A stretch of 64,000 nucleotides of DNA from Tiliqua scincoides (GCF_035046505.1 NC_089822.1:78270159-78334158); one strand, 5' to 3'; positions 22,852-34,655 are shown, counted from the stretch's first letter. The notes: generated from the sequence alone by a model not told the origin. A program made the numbers and translations.

Positions 22852-24027
22852 ACAAATTACATGTGACAAGACAGGTGACATGTGGCCCTGTGTTTTAGAT
22901 GAACTTTCTTTCTTGGTCAATGTCACATGGGGCATAAGATGGGGTACAACTGCAGTGATGTGGGGGGCTTTAGGACTTCACCCCTTCCACAGTTCCAATC
23001 CCAATTCCATTGGTGTTTTTTTCCCCCCCATTAAAAGTGGTTTGTGGGGGGCTGCAATCAGGACTGAAACTGCAACAGGGACAAAGTTCTAAAGGATACT
23101 CCGCTAAAGTCAGGGCCAGCCCATCCATGACTCATCTCAGGCATCAGATTGGTTGGGAGATTTGCCAATCTCTGTCCACCTACTTGCCACCACTGCTCCT
23201 CCTTCTCCTTCCATTCCTTGGCTTGGAAAAGAACGACGGGGACAGAGATGAGGGGGAATGTGGAAGGAAGGAAAGTGCTGAGCTATGAGAGTGCAAGGAG
23301 TAGATTGGCTAAAACATAATTAGGTAAGGGAGGACAGCACTTGGCTTGGTGCCTCAGGCATAAGGAGGTCTTTGGCCGGACCTGGCTACAGTTTTGTCCT
23401 GTTGTGTAGTTGCTACTATGCAATATATGTTTAAAAAGAAAAAAGGAAGAAAAACAAAGGCTACATTGTGCATTTGCTATAATGTGCAGTTTGACCCTTA
23501 GGCTAGCTATCCTAGATTGATCATTCCTACCCATGCAAACACAGTAGTTAAAAACTATATCTTATTGACTGCTTTATATCACTTACAAATCACTGTGTTT
23601 CTCTTTGGGTCAGACTAGATTCAAAGTTCTATATATTCTGGTTTGTCTTCTTTGGACATTGGAGAGGACCCTTTTAGGGGTGCCTCTGCCTATGGAGGTG
23701 GCAAGGATTAGAGCCTTCTGATTAGTATTACCTGTGCTCTTTTCATTGTTTGCTGCTGGTTTACTACTTTTTCAAGAAGGCAAGCAAGCAAGCTAAACTG
23801 GGTCACGGTATGGCTGCAGAGTAAACTGGAAAGTAAGGTTCAAAACATTAGAATTATCATAGCGGATCAGACCAATGATAGGATCAGGATAATGTCTTGG
23901 ATATATCATTATCCTGTCTCTGGCACTTCCCGGTGCTTTACAGACATAATTCCATTGCATTATCATGCACCTAAGCTGTACATCAGTGTAACAAGGCGGG
24001 TTTTGCATTTTCACATAGCACAAAGGG
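22852..24027. other. mostly unique sequence
   Basis: No clear element ends. Around 23650-23720 the plus strand could encode a fragment reminiscent of L2 protein C-termini (LERTLLGVPLPMEVARIRAF) followed by a stop, too short to claim. Confidence 0.3.
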
Positions 24028-24386
24028 CAGGCGGTGCGGTCTGGAGGTTGATTTGTGGCCTTGCCTGAAAATGCTAAGCAGATCGGTTGCTTGGATGGGA
24101 GACCGAGGCTACTATAAGAGCAGAAGAGTGGAGTGTGAAAGACTCAGCTGGCAAAAATGCAAATGGGTAACATCCTTGAAAAGCCAGCCTGAAGTTTGGT
24201 TTGCAGCTGCCTGTGAGAACCTGGAAAATGCAAAAGCCGGCAGCAAGGATGACGACTGCACTGAGAAATGGAAGCTCTAGGGGAGACTGTCTCCTACAGT
24301 AATACTTGAAAAATGGATTTATGTTCAGCCTGCCTATGTAAATCACCTTGAGCCAATTAAGAAAGGCAGCAAATAAATAAATAAAC
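24028..24386 (+). mobile_element. tRNA-like SINE with L2-type tail and 5S-like words
   Basis: The head contains GCGGTGCGGTCTGGAGGTTG, a weak Pol III A box, followed by GCTAAGCAG and CTTGGATGGGAGACCG, two words identical to parts of 5S rRNA. The 3' end GCCTATGTAAATCACCTTGA..AAGGCAGCAAATAAATAAAT is the same kind of tail as the SINE at 51829-52170. Likely propagated by an L2 partner. Whether the 5S words reflect descent from 5S rRNA or chance is unclear. Confidence 0.65.
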
Positions 24387-24420
24387 AGCATTTCTTACAA
24401 TGCTGTTCATTAACCTAAAC

Positions 24421-24740
24421 CAGCATTTGCCAAACTATGGCCCAAGGGCCGGATCCGGCACAACGGAATAGTGCTCCCCATCTGAGCAGTGCTTACCATT
24501 CCGCTGTGCTGCTGCCGATCTTGCCAGTCAGTCTGTACAGATCGATGCCCTGGGCAGTCGCATCTACACAGAAATTCAAGCACAAATCCTGCTGGGGCAA
24601 TGGGCAGATGCCCATCTGCCCAGAGCGTTGTTCTGTACAAACAGGTTGGCAGTATCAGTGGCAGTGTGGCAGAACAATAAGCACCACTCAAAATGGGAAG
24701 AGTTTTTCCATTACGCAGCAGACCCAAGTTTGGAAACCAG
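24421..24740. mobile_element. hAT-like MITE
   Basis: Ends CAGCATTTGCCAAACTATGG and CAAGTTTGGAAACCAG. An internal palindrome GGGCAGATGCCCATCTGCCC lies near 24600. Target duplications are not convincing, so limits are approximate. Confidence 0.55.
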
Positions 24741-24784
24741 TAAAGACAAATGAAAAACCTAGGCTGCAATCCACTCAACGCTAC

Positions 24785-25050
24785 ATATCTTTAAACAGTC
24801 CAATCCTAACAAAATTACTGCCCTGCAATGCAGAGATGCTGGAAAGGCCACCACAGTATCCAGCATGGGAAATGTGGCTGCTGGCTTCCCAGGGTAAGGA
24901 AACCCTGAGATATGGGAACCCCAGCAGCAATATGGGGCTACTTGGGCTTGCACCTGCACCCTTTCCCTGCCCTGTCACAGCCTCTCACCACCCTTCTCCA
25001 CCCTGTTCCACCTCCATGCTGCTCGAAACAGAACTTACTTTTCCTACTGC
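24785..25050. mobile_element. possible Harbinger-like fragment
   Basis: Begins CAGTCCAATCCTAAC after TTTAAA and is GC-rich inside with ATGCTGGAAAGGCC. The mate end is missing. Confidence 0.35.
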
Positions 25051-25110
25051 ATGAACATATGAAATGAATGAAAAATTCATTCATCAAAGATCATTACACA
25101 TGGTGATTAC

Positions 25111-26187
25111 CAGGGATGGGCAAGTCCAGTGCAGCTTGACTCGAGGTGAGCTAGGGAAGTGCGGGGGGGGGGGGGTTTGCAGGCTGCACTGGGTGACAAC
25201 GCACACTGGTGACTAAAATTGCTAAAATCATGGTTTTTAGGAATAATACCATCATGTTATTTACCATTCGATGTGGAATTTACAGCAGAATGCAATGAAA
25301 AACTCCAGAGTGAAATATCTCTATTCTGTTAAAAGTTATGGCCAAAAAACCAGAAAACAAAAATGCATGGAGCCCTATGGAAAGTGAAACTGAGCCATAT
25401 GGTGCGTTTGGTCAAGAATAGGTGAAATTTCCTTAGTCCATTGGAAATTACAGGCTGAGAGGAATCCAACAACTTCAGAATGGTCCTGATCCGATGAACG
25501 CAGCCCCAAAAAAACACATGAGAAGGAAGTCTCTCCCTCAAAACTGACGAATGTATTGAGCCCTTAGTTTGCTTTCCATAGGAAGGCCAATTCCATAGTC
25601 CCATATCACTGACAGGATCCACTTGGTTTTACAAGTCTAAAAAAGAAAAAAAAAATCACCTTACCAGCCGAAGTCTCTGTTTTTATCCTTTTTAGTGTGT
25701 GTGTGTGGGGGGGGGGCTGCCTTCTGGAGTATTTGTTGAGTTCCACTTTCATCCGATGGGGACCATTCTGGTGGCCTTGCGTTCCTCTCTGCTTCACCTG
25801 ACCATGAGCCAAGGCACATTTGCTTACTCGCAAGTAAATGTGAATGTGTAACTTAGGACTCAGTCCCAAACCACTTTCCACTGTAAAAGTGGATGTAAAA
25901 GCAAACATTAACTCTTCCTTGCCTTCTGCTGGAACTTCTCTGCTGCTTACCCAGTTTGAATGATGACCCCATGAGGTCTTTCATGCCGTGAAAAAAGTAA
26001 GCAAGAACACCCGGACGCAGATGGACTTGAGTCTGCATGCATGGGGACTGAGTGCCAAGTCAGTGGCCTCAGACTTGAGTCAATTCCCAAGTCATCGGCA
26101 CAACTGACTCAAGTGTACACGAGTCAGCGAAAAACGCTGATTTTCATGACTCCGACTTGAGTCACCTGACACAAGTTCTCATCCCTG
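25111..26187. mobile_element. 1.08-kb hAT-like element with perfect 8-bp target duplication
   Basis: Ends CAGGGATGGGCAAGTCC and AAGTTCTCATCCCTG. The flanks are identical: gtgattac at 25103-25110 and 26188-26195. The left third contains a segment whose reverse reads like the tandem module of the element at 55288 (ACCATTCTG, CGAGTAAATG-type words); a second such segment sits in opposite orientation at 25740-25860. The right end is rich in GACTTGAGTC-type palindromes, shared with 28086-28670. No transposase was found; frames within are not domain-like. Confidence 0.9.
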
Positions 26188-26590
26188 GTGATTACCTCAC
26201 CTTAGCACTCCTGTTGGTTGTTTTGTCCTCAGAAAGACAATGCAGCTCACTTCCTCCTTCCTTGTTTCTGAAATCCTTTTAGGTATTTGTGGATTATCTG
26301 TATAACACTTTCCTGTAAATGTTTTTTTTCCTTTTGATGCAGCACACATAATTCCTTGTATGTGGTCTGTCTTAATGAGACATTCCTATAGCTGTCTTCT
26401 TTAAACCGCAGCACCCAGAACTGAACAGACTATTGCAAATAAGATCTTACCATATACAGCAAAATGTATACAATTGCCCTTCCAGGTAGGCCAATTCTAT
26501 AGCCCCATTGTGCTGGCAGACACTGTGCCATGGTTAATGCCTGCTTAACATAATTACAGTCATCAAAAACAAAAGCTTTTGTTAGTTGCA

Positions 26591-26608
26591 CTAACAAAAA
26601 CTTCACAG
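26591..26608 (+). repeat. left 18-bp direct repeat around a MITE
   Basis: CTAACAAAAACTTCACAG, identical to 26809-26826. Confidence 0.9.
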
Positions 26609-26613
26609 ACTAA

Positions 26614-26808
26614 GGGCGCAATCCTAACCCCTTATGTCAGTGCTTTCCAGCACTGACATAAGGGCAATGCAGCTCCGAGGTAAGAGAAGAAACATTCCCT
26701 TACTTTGAGGAGGCCTCCGTAAGTGACACCCAACTTCAGGATGCAGCACACATCCCATTGGCACCTCCATGCCAGTGCTGGAAAGCTCTAAGGGGTTAGG
26801 ATTGCACC
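26614..26808. mobile_element. Harbinger-like MITE inside an 18-bp direct repeat
   Basis: Terminal inverted repeats GGGCGCAATCC and GGATTGCACC(C), extended by CTTATGTCAGTGCTTTCCAG / CCAGTGCTGGAAAGCTCTAA. A TAA lies at each border, so a normal 3-bp target is still visible within the longer duplication. Confidence 0.75.
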
Positions 26809-26826
26809 CTAACAAAAACTTCACAG
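26809..26826 (+). repeat. right 18-bp direct repeat around a MITE
   Basis: Exact second copy of CTAACAAAAACTTCACAG. The first base overlaps the last base of the MITE's inverted repeat. Confidence 0.9.
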
Positions 26827-27298
26827 TATCCCTAGAAAAGTCAACCAGATCATTGCACACCAATGCTCCTGCAACACTAACCAGTTTGAAAGCACTAACC
26901 AATGTACAACAATGACCAAGCAGCCCCAGTAACTCAGACCAGTACACACACACACACCAAAAACAAGAGATCATCAAACTTCTTCATAAAAACTACATGA
27001 CAATAAACATGTCGCTTGGCCTTGTGTGCTTTTATTTTTTTTAAAGTGAAAATGGCAGTCCTAGAGTGGAACAGAAAACAGCACACTGGAAGGGGCTGCT
27101 GAATCCTTTTCCTACCCTTGTTACAACAAAAACCGTGCCACCAGAATTTCTATTTGTACTGGGAAGGAAATGTTTATACGTAGCTAAGTGCTTAGTGCAT
27201 TTTTAGTGCTTATAACGTAACAACTGAAGCTCAACTGGAAAAAGAAATTTATCAACTGGACAGCATGAATTGTTGTCTAGGCTAGTATTGTTCTATAA

Positions 27299-27759
27299 CA
27301 GGGGTGTCCAAACCCCAGCCCAGGAGCCACTTGCGGCTCTCAGAGACTTCCAGTTCAGCCCACAGGGAGTCCCTGGTCTCCAATGAGCCTCTGGCCCTCT
27401 GGAGACTTGCTGGAGCCCATACTGGCCCAATGCAACTGCTCTCAGTGTTAGGGCAACTGTTCTACTTATCACGTGAGCTGTGGGGCAAGGGCTCCCTCCA
27501 CTACTTGTGTTTCATGTCTGTGATGCTGCAGTAGAGAAGAAGAAAAGGACGGCCTTGTTTTGTGCAAGGCCTTTTATAGGCTTTGAGCTATTACAAGACC
27601 TTCATTCATTCATATAAATTCCATCTCTAATATATTCATTTATGTAAATTTATGTAAAATTATTCAAATTTTTAATGTAAATTAATTCTTTTTTCCCACC
27701 CCCAACACAGTGTCTGAGAGATGATGTGGCCCTCCTGCCAAAAAGTTTGGACACCCCTG
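27299..27759. mobile_element. hAT-like MITE
   Basis: Ends CAGGGGTGTCCAAACC and AGTTTGGACACCCCTG, a strong 15-bp inverted repeat. Flanks ttctataa and ttctccat share the first four bases. The right part is AT-rich with repeated TATGTAAATT. Confidence 0.82.
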
Positions 27760-28085
27760 TTCTCCATGACCACATGTTCTTTGGTCTCATTCTACAACCC
27801 TAGGAGTTGCTGAGCAACTTCAGGTTCACTTCTTTCTGTTCTCTCCAAACTGCATAAAAGCCATCTTGCAGCTGAGAACAGCAAAGGAAGAAACTAACCA
27901 AACCCATAAATCAAGAAGAGTCTGGAGGAAATCAAGAAAAGGTCAGACCTGGACTCCTTTCCTTCAAAAATTAGGATTGAGCAAGACACTAGATATTAAT
28001 TCATACAGCACCCTCAACATACACAACACTCTCAAACAAGCTCTTTCCTGATGCAAAGAGCTCATAATCTAGAAATACTGTACAG

Positions 28086-28670
28086 CTGTGTTGGGAAGAC
28101 CCAGTGGGGCTTGAGTCAAGTCACCGAGACACCACCCCCTGTGACTCAAAAACCCGTTGTAAGTGGGGCACTTTCTGCGTCTCCGAGTCACCCTTTAGTG
28201 ACTCTAATGGAGTTGAGCTGCCCCATCCTTTAAAAAATGAAAAAAAATGGGGCTGCTGCCAGGGGGTGTTTGCAAGTATCAGAGGTCTCTTTGAACATTC
28301 CCCTGCTCATCTATAAAGAGGGCAGGAGGGGTGGGAGGGGTGGTGAGAGAGCCAGGACAGAAGCACAAGAAGGAGGAAGAGGGTCACAAGCAGCAGCTAG
28401 GAGTTTTACCAGGACGACCCGATCCTTGCAGCTCTACTCAGAAGTAGTCCCTCTGCAGCCACCCATTCAATGAGAGTCCCTCTCCCTCTCCCATGCCTGC
28501 AAAGCGTGATTGCTCCCCTGCCTCCTCCCTCTCCCTGCCCCCTTTAAAAAGCCAGCCATGGGAAAAACAGAGCTGCTGCCGGGTTGTGTGTGTGTGTGTC
28601 TTGAAGTTTTCTTTACTCATTCCCCTGCTCTGATTCAAGTCTGAGTCACTGACTCAAGTTCCCAACACTG
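28086..28670. mobile_element. hAT-like element, 585 bp
   Basis: Ends CTGTGTTGGGAA and TTCCCAACACTG; flanks ctgtacag (28078-28085) and ttgtacag (28671-28678) match at 7 of 8. Like 25111-26187, it has terminal GAGTCAAGTC / GACTCAAGTT words, so the two are probably relatives. Contains a short TG run near 28586. Noncoding. Confidence 0.83.
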
Positions 28671-28678
28671 TTGTACAG

Positions 28679-29689
28679 TACTGTAGTCACAAGGGGGGGA
28701 TTGGGGGAAGGTGATAGGGTAAATGCAATTATTTCATATACCTGTACACATAGTTGGGCTTAGTTACTGCAGAGTAGTCCCCCTAAGGAGATGTGCCAAC
28801 ATCTCTATGGAATATGTAGATCCTTCTGAGGGGTCTGAAGGAAGCCAGAGAGAACATGTCATGCAGAACAGCCTGTCTTCAATCAGTGCATTGGGATGGG
28901 AGAGGACAGAGAATTTGATTCTTATCCAGTGGGTCGCTGAGTTCTCATATTGAATAAGATTAAAACTTATTATATAATATTTATTATATATTCCCAAATG
29001 TTTAAAACAGAGATTCACGGTTTCCGTGGTTGTGCTTCGAACCCTTCAGCAGAATGTCTGTCCACTGAACACTTTTTGGGGTAAGATTTCACTAAATGTC
29101 AAAAATCTTTCATTTGGTGACACTGTAATGGTCCCATTTTTTTTAAAACCATATAAATAGAGAGAGCAATATATCTTCAAAATACAATACATTTGTACAG
29201 CATATGAACATTTTAACTGTATGAAAGGCATTTCAAGCATTCGGGGAAACCTCCCACAGTAAAACAAGCTCTTGTCTTTCATTAATACTACTGACCTGAG
29301 TATGAGTTGGAATTGGAGAGGAAGTTGCATTGTCCCTGCAGCTTCTCACTCCGCTCACCTGATGCTAGTTCATGTTTCATATTAATTAGAGAAGTAACTT
29401 CTCTGGCCTTATGCTCAGAAAAGTGCTTTCTACCCAGGTAGAAGATAACTTCAGTATTTGTGGAAAACGGTTTCTAGCTAGCACAACATAACATGCTCTT
29501 TTGAGGGTTCAAATTACTGGCAGCTGTGAATTTCTAAAATGCTAAAAGGAATACTTCCAAGAGTTTCCTTTCCTTATTAGTAGCATTAAGCGTAGTCACC
29601 ATCTACCTAAGTTTCAGAATAGGGAGTAACACTGGAAATGCTGGTTTGTTGTAACATGTGAAGGGATATGCATATTTGTTTGATGTGTG
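28679..29689. other. unique AT-rich sequence
   Basis: No element termini, frames or folds that I can support. Confidence 0.35.
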
Positions 29690-30032
29690 ATGGCCCACGT
29701 CTCTGCAATCCCCCATATCCATTAACATCGTTTGGATGCTTACCACTGGGAAATGTTTCTTCCTTTTACAGGATGCTATAAAGCATGCAAACTTCTAGGG
29801 TAAGCAGGCAGCCTGAATGCTTGAAGAGACTAGAACATTAACAGGAAACAGGATGTTAATAGCTGTTTGAGCTAGTCTCCTCAAGCATGCAGGCTGGCTA
29901 TAGCCTGCCTGCATGACACACTATAAGCTTGCATGCTTATAGAGTCCTGTAAAAGTAAGAAACATTTTCCAGCGGTAAGCATTTAAATGATGTTAGCAGG
30001 CACAAGGAATGCAGGGGGATGGAAAACTGGAT
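29690..30032. repeat. long fold-back (palindromic) element
   Basis: The two halves are imperfect reverse complements around a centre near 29850. Pairs include GCTTACC(A)CTGGGAAATGTTTC with GAAACATTTTCCAGCGGTAAGC, and GCTTGAAGAGACTAG with CTAGTCTCCTCAAGC. Pairing continues outward through AACATCGTTTGGATGC / GCATTTAAATGATGTT. It is most likely a fold-back MITE with decayed ends; a hairpin transcript cannot be excluded. Confidence 0.7.
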
Positions 30033-31535
30033 CTGTAGATACCAGATCTGCGCAGATACAGGGGGACGCCTGTATATTAAAGTTATATAAACACATTCAA
30101 ATCTTAGTACATAAAAACACAGAGAAATTAACAATGCCCACAAGTATACCAGTAGTTTAGAACCATGGCAGCAAGCAATGGTATGAAATTTAAAAAGACT
30201 AGTGAAACAGCAAAGTCTGATGGCAGAAAATTGCCAGAAAGGGTGCAAGAGTCCTATTGGACCAGAGTTCTATAATCTGGGCCCACCCACAGAGAAGGGG
30301 CCAATACCAGCTCTCAGTGGCCCTGGGGGTTCATGTAAGTGGAGGTGGCCCCCAAGCCTTTAAAGGACTAAGAAATAGACAGGAAGTCAGTGAAATTGTT
30401 TCAGCCAGGGAGTTACATTCTCCCAGTATGCAGCTCTGATTAGCATTCCAGTCATAGTTTTTCTGAATGAGCTGCAGTTTCAGATCACTTTTCAAAAGAC
30501 AGCCTCAGGTAGAGAACATTGCAATAATCCATATGAAACACTAAGGTATATGTAACTAAGGTTATGGATATTAGGAAACCTCTTGGGAAATCTAAGCATC
30601 GGAAATCAATTCTCCTTTGGCAGTGGGGCTGGTGATTGAAGTTTTCAGACTAGTCTGTTTGTCTGACCTATATTGACCTGTTTCTCTGCCAGTCCTGGAG
30701 AGCAAGAACTTCATCCCACAGACTACTTGGATGTCTAGTAGTACTGGCTTGCTTTAGGGGGAATTCCTGGGATATCCTTCTACAAACCAGATACAGTTGG
30801 AATTTCAGTTTATGTGATTTGCCTTGGTTGTTTTTCATGGGATTAGCTCTGGCCCATGGCTCTGGGGCTGAGTCCTGCCAGCATATCTCATACAGGAATA
30901 ATGTGTTCATATGCAGAACATATTTCTTACCAGAAAGAGTTCTATAGCTGGAAAAAGTAGGTGTCAAATTGAAGTTGCCATGTGAAGCTAGGCCTCCTTG
31001 ATGAACACCTTCTTTTAAATTGGTATCTTGATTGGACCACAGGTGTTAACCCATGGCCACCCCATCTGATTAATGCAACACTGAACTACCTGCATGTCTG
31101 GTGGAGATAGTCATTTCAGCATTCATCTTTCCAAAAAATGTTGGCTCCCATACAGTTCTTCTCCTAGGGATAAGACTCTTGTGCTTTCTTATTGCCTCCG
31201 TTGCCTTTTAAATGGGCCCAAAACAGCAAAGTTACCAGGGCCAAGCTTGAGTGGCAGTTACCCTCCAGAGGCTTTGATGTTGATGTGGGACTGTGACTGA
31301 TTCATAAATGTATGCAGCACAACTGGTTATTCTTTATGCCTTGCAGTTGAATTTATGAGCTTCCTCAGTCACTTAATATTTGCTATGTTGGCATCTGCAT
31401 AAGAGATGAGAACAAATAATGGCTCAATCCAAAGGGGATCTTGTATTGCCAGAACTATGCATTCTGGAAGCACAAGGTCCTTTACAGCTGTTGCAAAAAA
31501 CATGCCACTCAGTGCAGCTGGGATAGTAGCCTAAG
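30033..31535. other. unique sequence, no recognised feature
   Basis: No repeats or frames with recognisable content. Confidence 0.35.
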
Positions 31536-31539
31536 TGGC

Positions 31540-31925
31540 AAGTAACCTGAGAAAGAGCCCCGATACCATTAAGTCAGCACAGGGGGCAGACAAAAGGTGG
31601 GAATTGGCAGAAGGGGGTGGGGAGGAGGTCAGAGATGGGGCAGATCAAGGCCAGAAAGGGGGCAGTATCAGCGGCAGCAGAACCAAAAATATCCTATCCC
31701 CCTTCCCGGCCTCAGTCTGTCTTCTCTGGTCCACTCAGACTAGTGCCAACAGAGTAACTGGTTCAGGTCCAAGTAGACTGATTTGGGCAGCAGAGGCTCA
31801 CCCCTGGACAAAGGAACAAATGTTCCTTTACGCAAAGGAGACTTCTGGGACCTGAAACTCTCCTGTGTGATACAGCACATGTTCTGGCGGCATGGCTGCA
31901 TCATGCTGAGAAGTAGGATTGGGCT
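31540..31925 (+). mobile_element. Harbinger-like element, third subfamily
   Basis: Right end TAGGATTGGGCTG; inner TATCCTATCCCCCTTCCC and GGAACAAATGTTCC match the positions of like motifs in 21076-21388. The left end is lost. Confidence 0.55.
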
Positions 31926-32170
31926 GCCCATGTGTATTAATTAGCATGTAATGTACTGTTGGCTTTTATATAAAAATAGGTATACGGTTTTTATATAGCA
32001 ACTGGAGCACTGGATACTGTGAAAACCTTAATACGATGGATGGAGTTTAACTTTGTAGCCTATTTATTTAAATACAGGCAATTTTATATTGAGTAAAACC
32101 TACACTTAAACAAACCATTACATTTTCTAAACTCCTTAGTGTATTATTCACCCTATCTTTTACATGTTTT

Positions 32171-32456
32171 AAGCTCTTTGGCATTATAGGAGAAATCATC
32201 TGCTACACACTTGCCTTAAGCAAAAGCAGTTCATAAGCTTTGCCCTTAATCTCTTTCAGTTTCCTTCCAATTAGAAACAATATTTCCCCAATACTTTAAT
32301 TAATACTTAAACATTAAAATATTAGGCATTACGGCAGAAATCATCTGTTATATGCTTGCATCCAGGAAAACCGGGTTCATAAGCTCTTGTCCTTAATCTT
32401 TCTTTCAATTTTCTTCCATTTAGAAAACAATCTTGTCCCAATACTCTAATTAATGC
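32171..32456 (+). repeat. diverged tandem duplication, ~145-bp unit
   Basis: Two adjacent copies share, in order, GGCATTA, AGAAATCATCTG, TTCATAAGCT, CCTTAATCT, CAATAC.TTAATTAAT-like blocks. GGCATTA recurs at 32180 and 32325, giving a period of 145. The units differ at many positions, so it is old. It lies in repeat-free AT-rich DNA. Confidence 0.75.
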
Positions 32457-32684
32457 AAATGATATTCGTGATTAGTTAGTATTATGCTAATCTGGGCCCC
32501 GAATTTACCTAAATCTGCATGGTGTTGTCTGAGTACCAGATTGCTTTGGGTTTCTTAGTAAAATTACATTAGCCTGCCAGCTGTACAAAACAACATGATA
32601 GAGTAGAAATCCGAGCAAATAATCAAGATTACATTAGTTTTGTTTCTTAATGAACAACTGTTTGCATTAGGGATTACAGACAAA

Positions 32685-33254
32685 TTATGGTTTTCCTCTC
32701 TGTACTGAGGCAGCCAGGCATCTGTTAAGAGGCTTCTTTTTTTTTTCCTTGACTGCCCTAAATAGATTGAAGAGGGCTATGGCAGTGAGAGGAGAGTCTA
32801 ATATTTCATGTAATTGAATTTGTTCCATTACGAAGCAATCATCACTCTGAGGCCCACTGCTAAATCTTGAATTTCGCCCTTCAACTGTTTTGAGGAATGC
32901 AGAGGATATTGTAGGGAATATTTTAGGGAAGGAATCGGGCACTCTGCTTCTCCTCTTGTTACACAGGAACAGATTATGTACCTTAGATCTATACCTGTTG
33001 GCTGTTACACCTGTGCAGTCGCAAATTCCTGCCATTTGATGGAGATGAAATATCCCCAATAAAGATCTTTCGTGGTACATCCGACTTACACATAAAAGCC
33101 TTTCAAAAAAAGGAGCATACAGAAAGCAACACTGAACAAAATACAGCATAGACTCCTCTTCCAGGCGACTAAAAACTATGTGTGTTTTGCATATAATGAA
33201 GCCCTGGTGAGCTCGGTGAATACCAATATTAAAAGTCTTACAGTTTAACACCAT
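32685..33254 (-). pseudogene. possible Harbinger (PIF) transposase relic
   Basis: A 189-codon frame in AT-rich DNA. Around residues 85-110 it reads ERSLLGIFHLHQMAGICDCT then GVTANRYRS, which lines up without gaps with the catalytic region of PIF/Harbinger transposases (fpqvaGvIDCTHVaI, first Asp of the DDE triad). Further on, HNLFLCNKRRS resembles the following LF.NRK.. HS segment. The later catalytic Asp and Glu regions are not recognisable. If correct, this is a decayed autonomous relative of the abundant short elements. The resemblance is short and could be chance. Confidence 0.35.
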
Positions 33255-34113
33255 TTCGCAAAATCAGAAGCAGGTTTTGGTTTTTGTCCCCAACCAGCCT
33301 GACTGAGTCCTGCCCTGGTTTGATGCTGAAGACCCGTAACATGCTTGCTATTATTTTCTGCTTGATTTAATTATTCTTCTTGTATACAGGTTTACTCATT
33401 CTTCCATGTGCTAATCTCATCTCCAGAACTCACACTGTGACAGCTCATTATTGCTGGTAAAATGTAGGACGCTGATAGGAAAAGAAAGCCCCCTCCTCCC
33501 CTGATACATTTGTCATTGTATAGCTAGACTATACAATGATTATAAGATGCAAGTAAAAAAGTTAATTGCAGCTCAGCCTGGGGAGTACAGAATAGCAAAA
33601 GGCTGATGAATTACACAGCACATGTTGAATGAAAGCAACAAGATGGAAAAGAAATATTTTAGACCACTTGTTTGTGTGTCAATGTCAGTATAGAAACACA
33701 TCATTTTTTTTTCCTCAAACAGAAGTGTCAGGATTCACAGGTGCTGCAAAGAAAGAGGAGTCCCACCTGTTGAGGAATTTAGCATATTAACCTGCAAGAC
33801 AAATGTTAGCATACAAAAGCAAACCACAGATCAGGCTAAATATGCTTTAGCCTTTTAAGTGACAAAATTCAGGGACGCCGTCATAGACTCTGATGGTATA
33901 ATAAAAAGGAATTAATTTTAGAGTACATAGGTCATATACGACTAAATCCTCTGGTATTATTATTTTTATATTCAAATTCTTGTGGTTTGCTCTCTTCATG
34001 ATGAGAGAATGATTTTTGCTATCTCAAAACAGTTAAATTTTCAAGATCAAATTTCTGTTCTCTTTCAATAACATGCTCATTTTTCTCTGTATTGGTGTAG
34101 TCCAAGAGCCCAG
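33255..34113. other. repeat-free AT-rich block
   Basis: No transposon ends or exon-like frames. Candidate conserved noncoding sequence by composition only. Confidence 0.3.
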
Positions 34114-34655
34114 TCCTGAGCTCACCATGCCAGCTCACCACCAGTACACACTGGCCCTAGTGTGGCCCTAGTGCTGGTGCTCCGCCGGTGCTAGCCCAGC
34201 AGTAGCCGGCGCTAGGCTAGCACTAGACGAGTGCTGGAGCTCCGCCATTTGTTGGTTGCATGAACCGCCGAGCAGCAGACAGGTAGGTGGAGGCATGGGG
34301 GAGGTGGGGAGGAAGCATTATGGGGCAGGGGAGGGTGAGGAGAGGGTGGGGAGGAGGCATTCCTGGGGGAGGGAGCAGGGCGGGAGAGAGGTGGGACTGG
34401 TGGAGCTTTGCTCACTGGATCCAGAGCCTCTGTGACTGGTTGGCTGCCCAACATGAAAGCTCTTCGTTCTACGCCGATGTAGTCGGGTCGACGTAGAATT
34501 GAGTAGCCCCATTGTGGGGCAAGTCGCTTTACCCGGGGGAAGGGGACGAAAGTTCCCTTCTCCAGGAGGAGATGCTGGAGCATGCTGGATGCGGCGGCAG
34601 CCATTTTCGGCACCACTGCAGCCCTGTGCACAAGGCAGCTCAGGATTAGGCTGTG
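34114..34655. mobile_element. Harbinger-like GC-rich element
   Basis: Begins GAGCCCAGTCCTGAGCTC and ends TCAGGATTAGGCTG, flanked by TCA/TGA-like bases. Shares GAGCAGCAGACAGGTAGG, AGTAGCCCCATTG, GGGGACGAAAG and GCATGCTGGATGCGGCGGCA with the element at 9130-10854. Several frames exist because of GC richness, none domain-like. Confidence 0.68.

Noticed and set aside
23640-23770. L2 protein fragment on the plus strand
   Set aside because: Only a ~20-residue resemblance followed by a stop; too weak to annotate.
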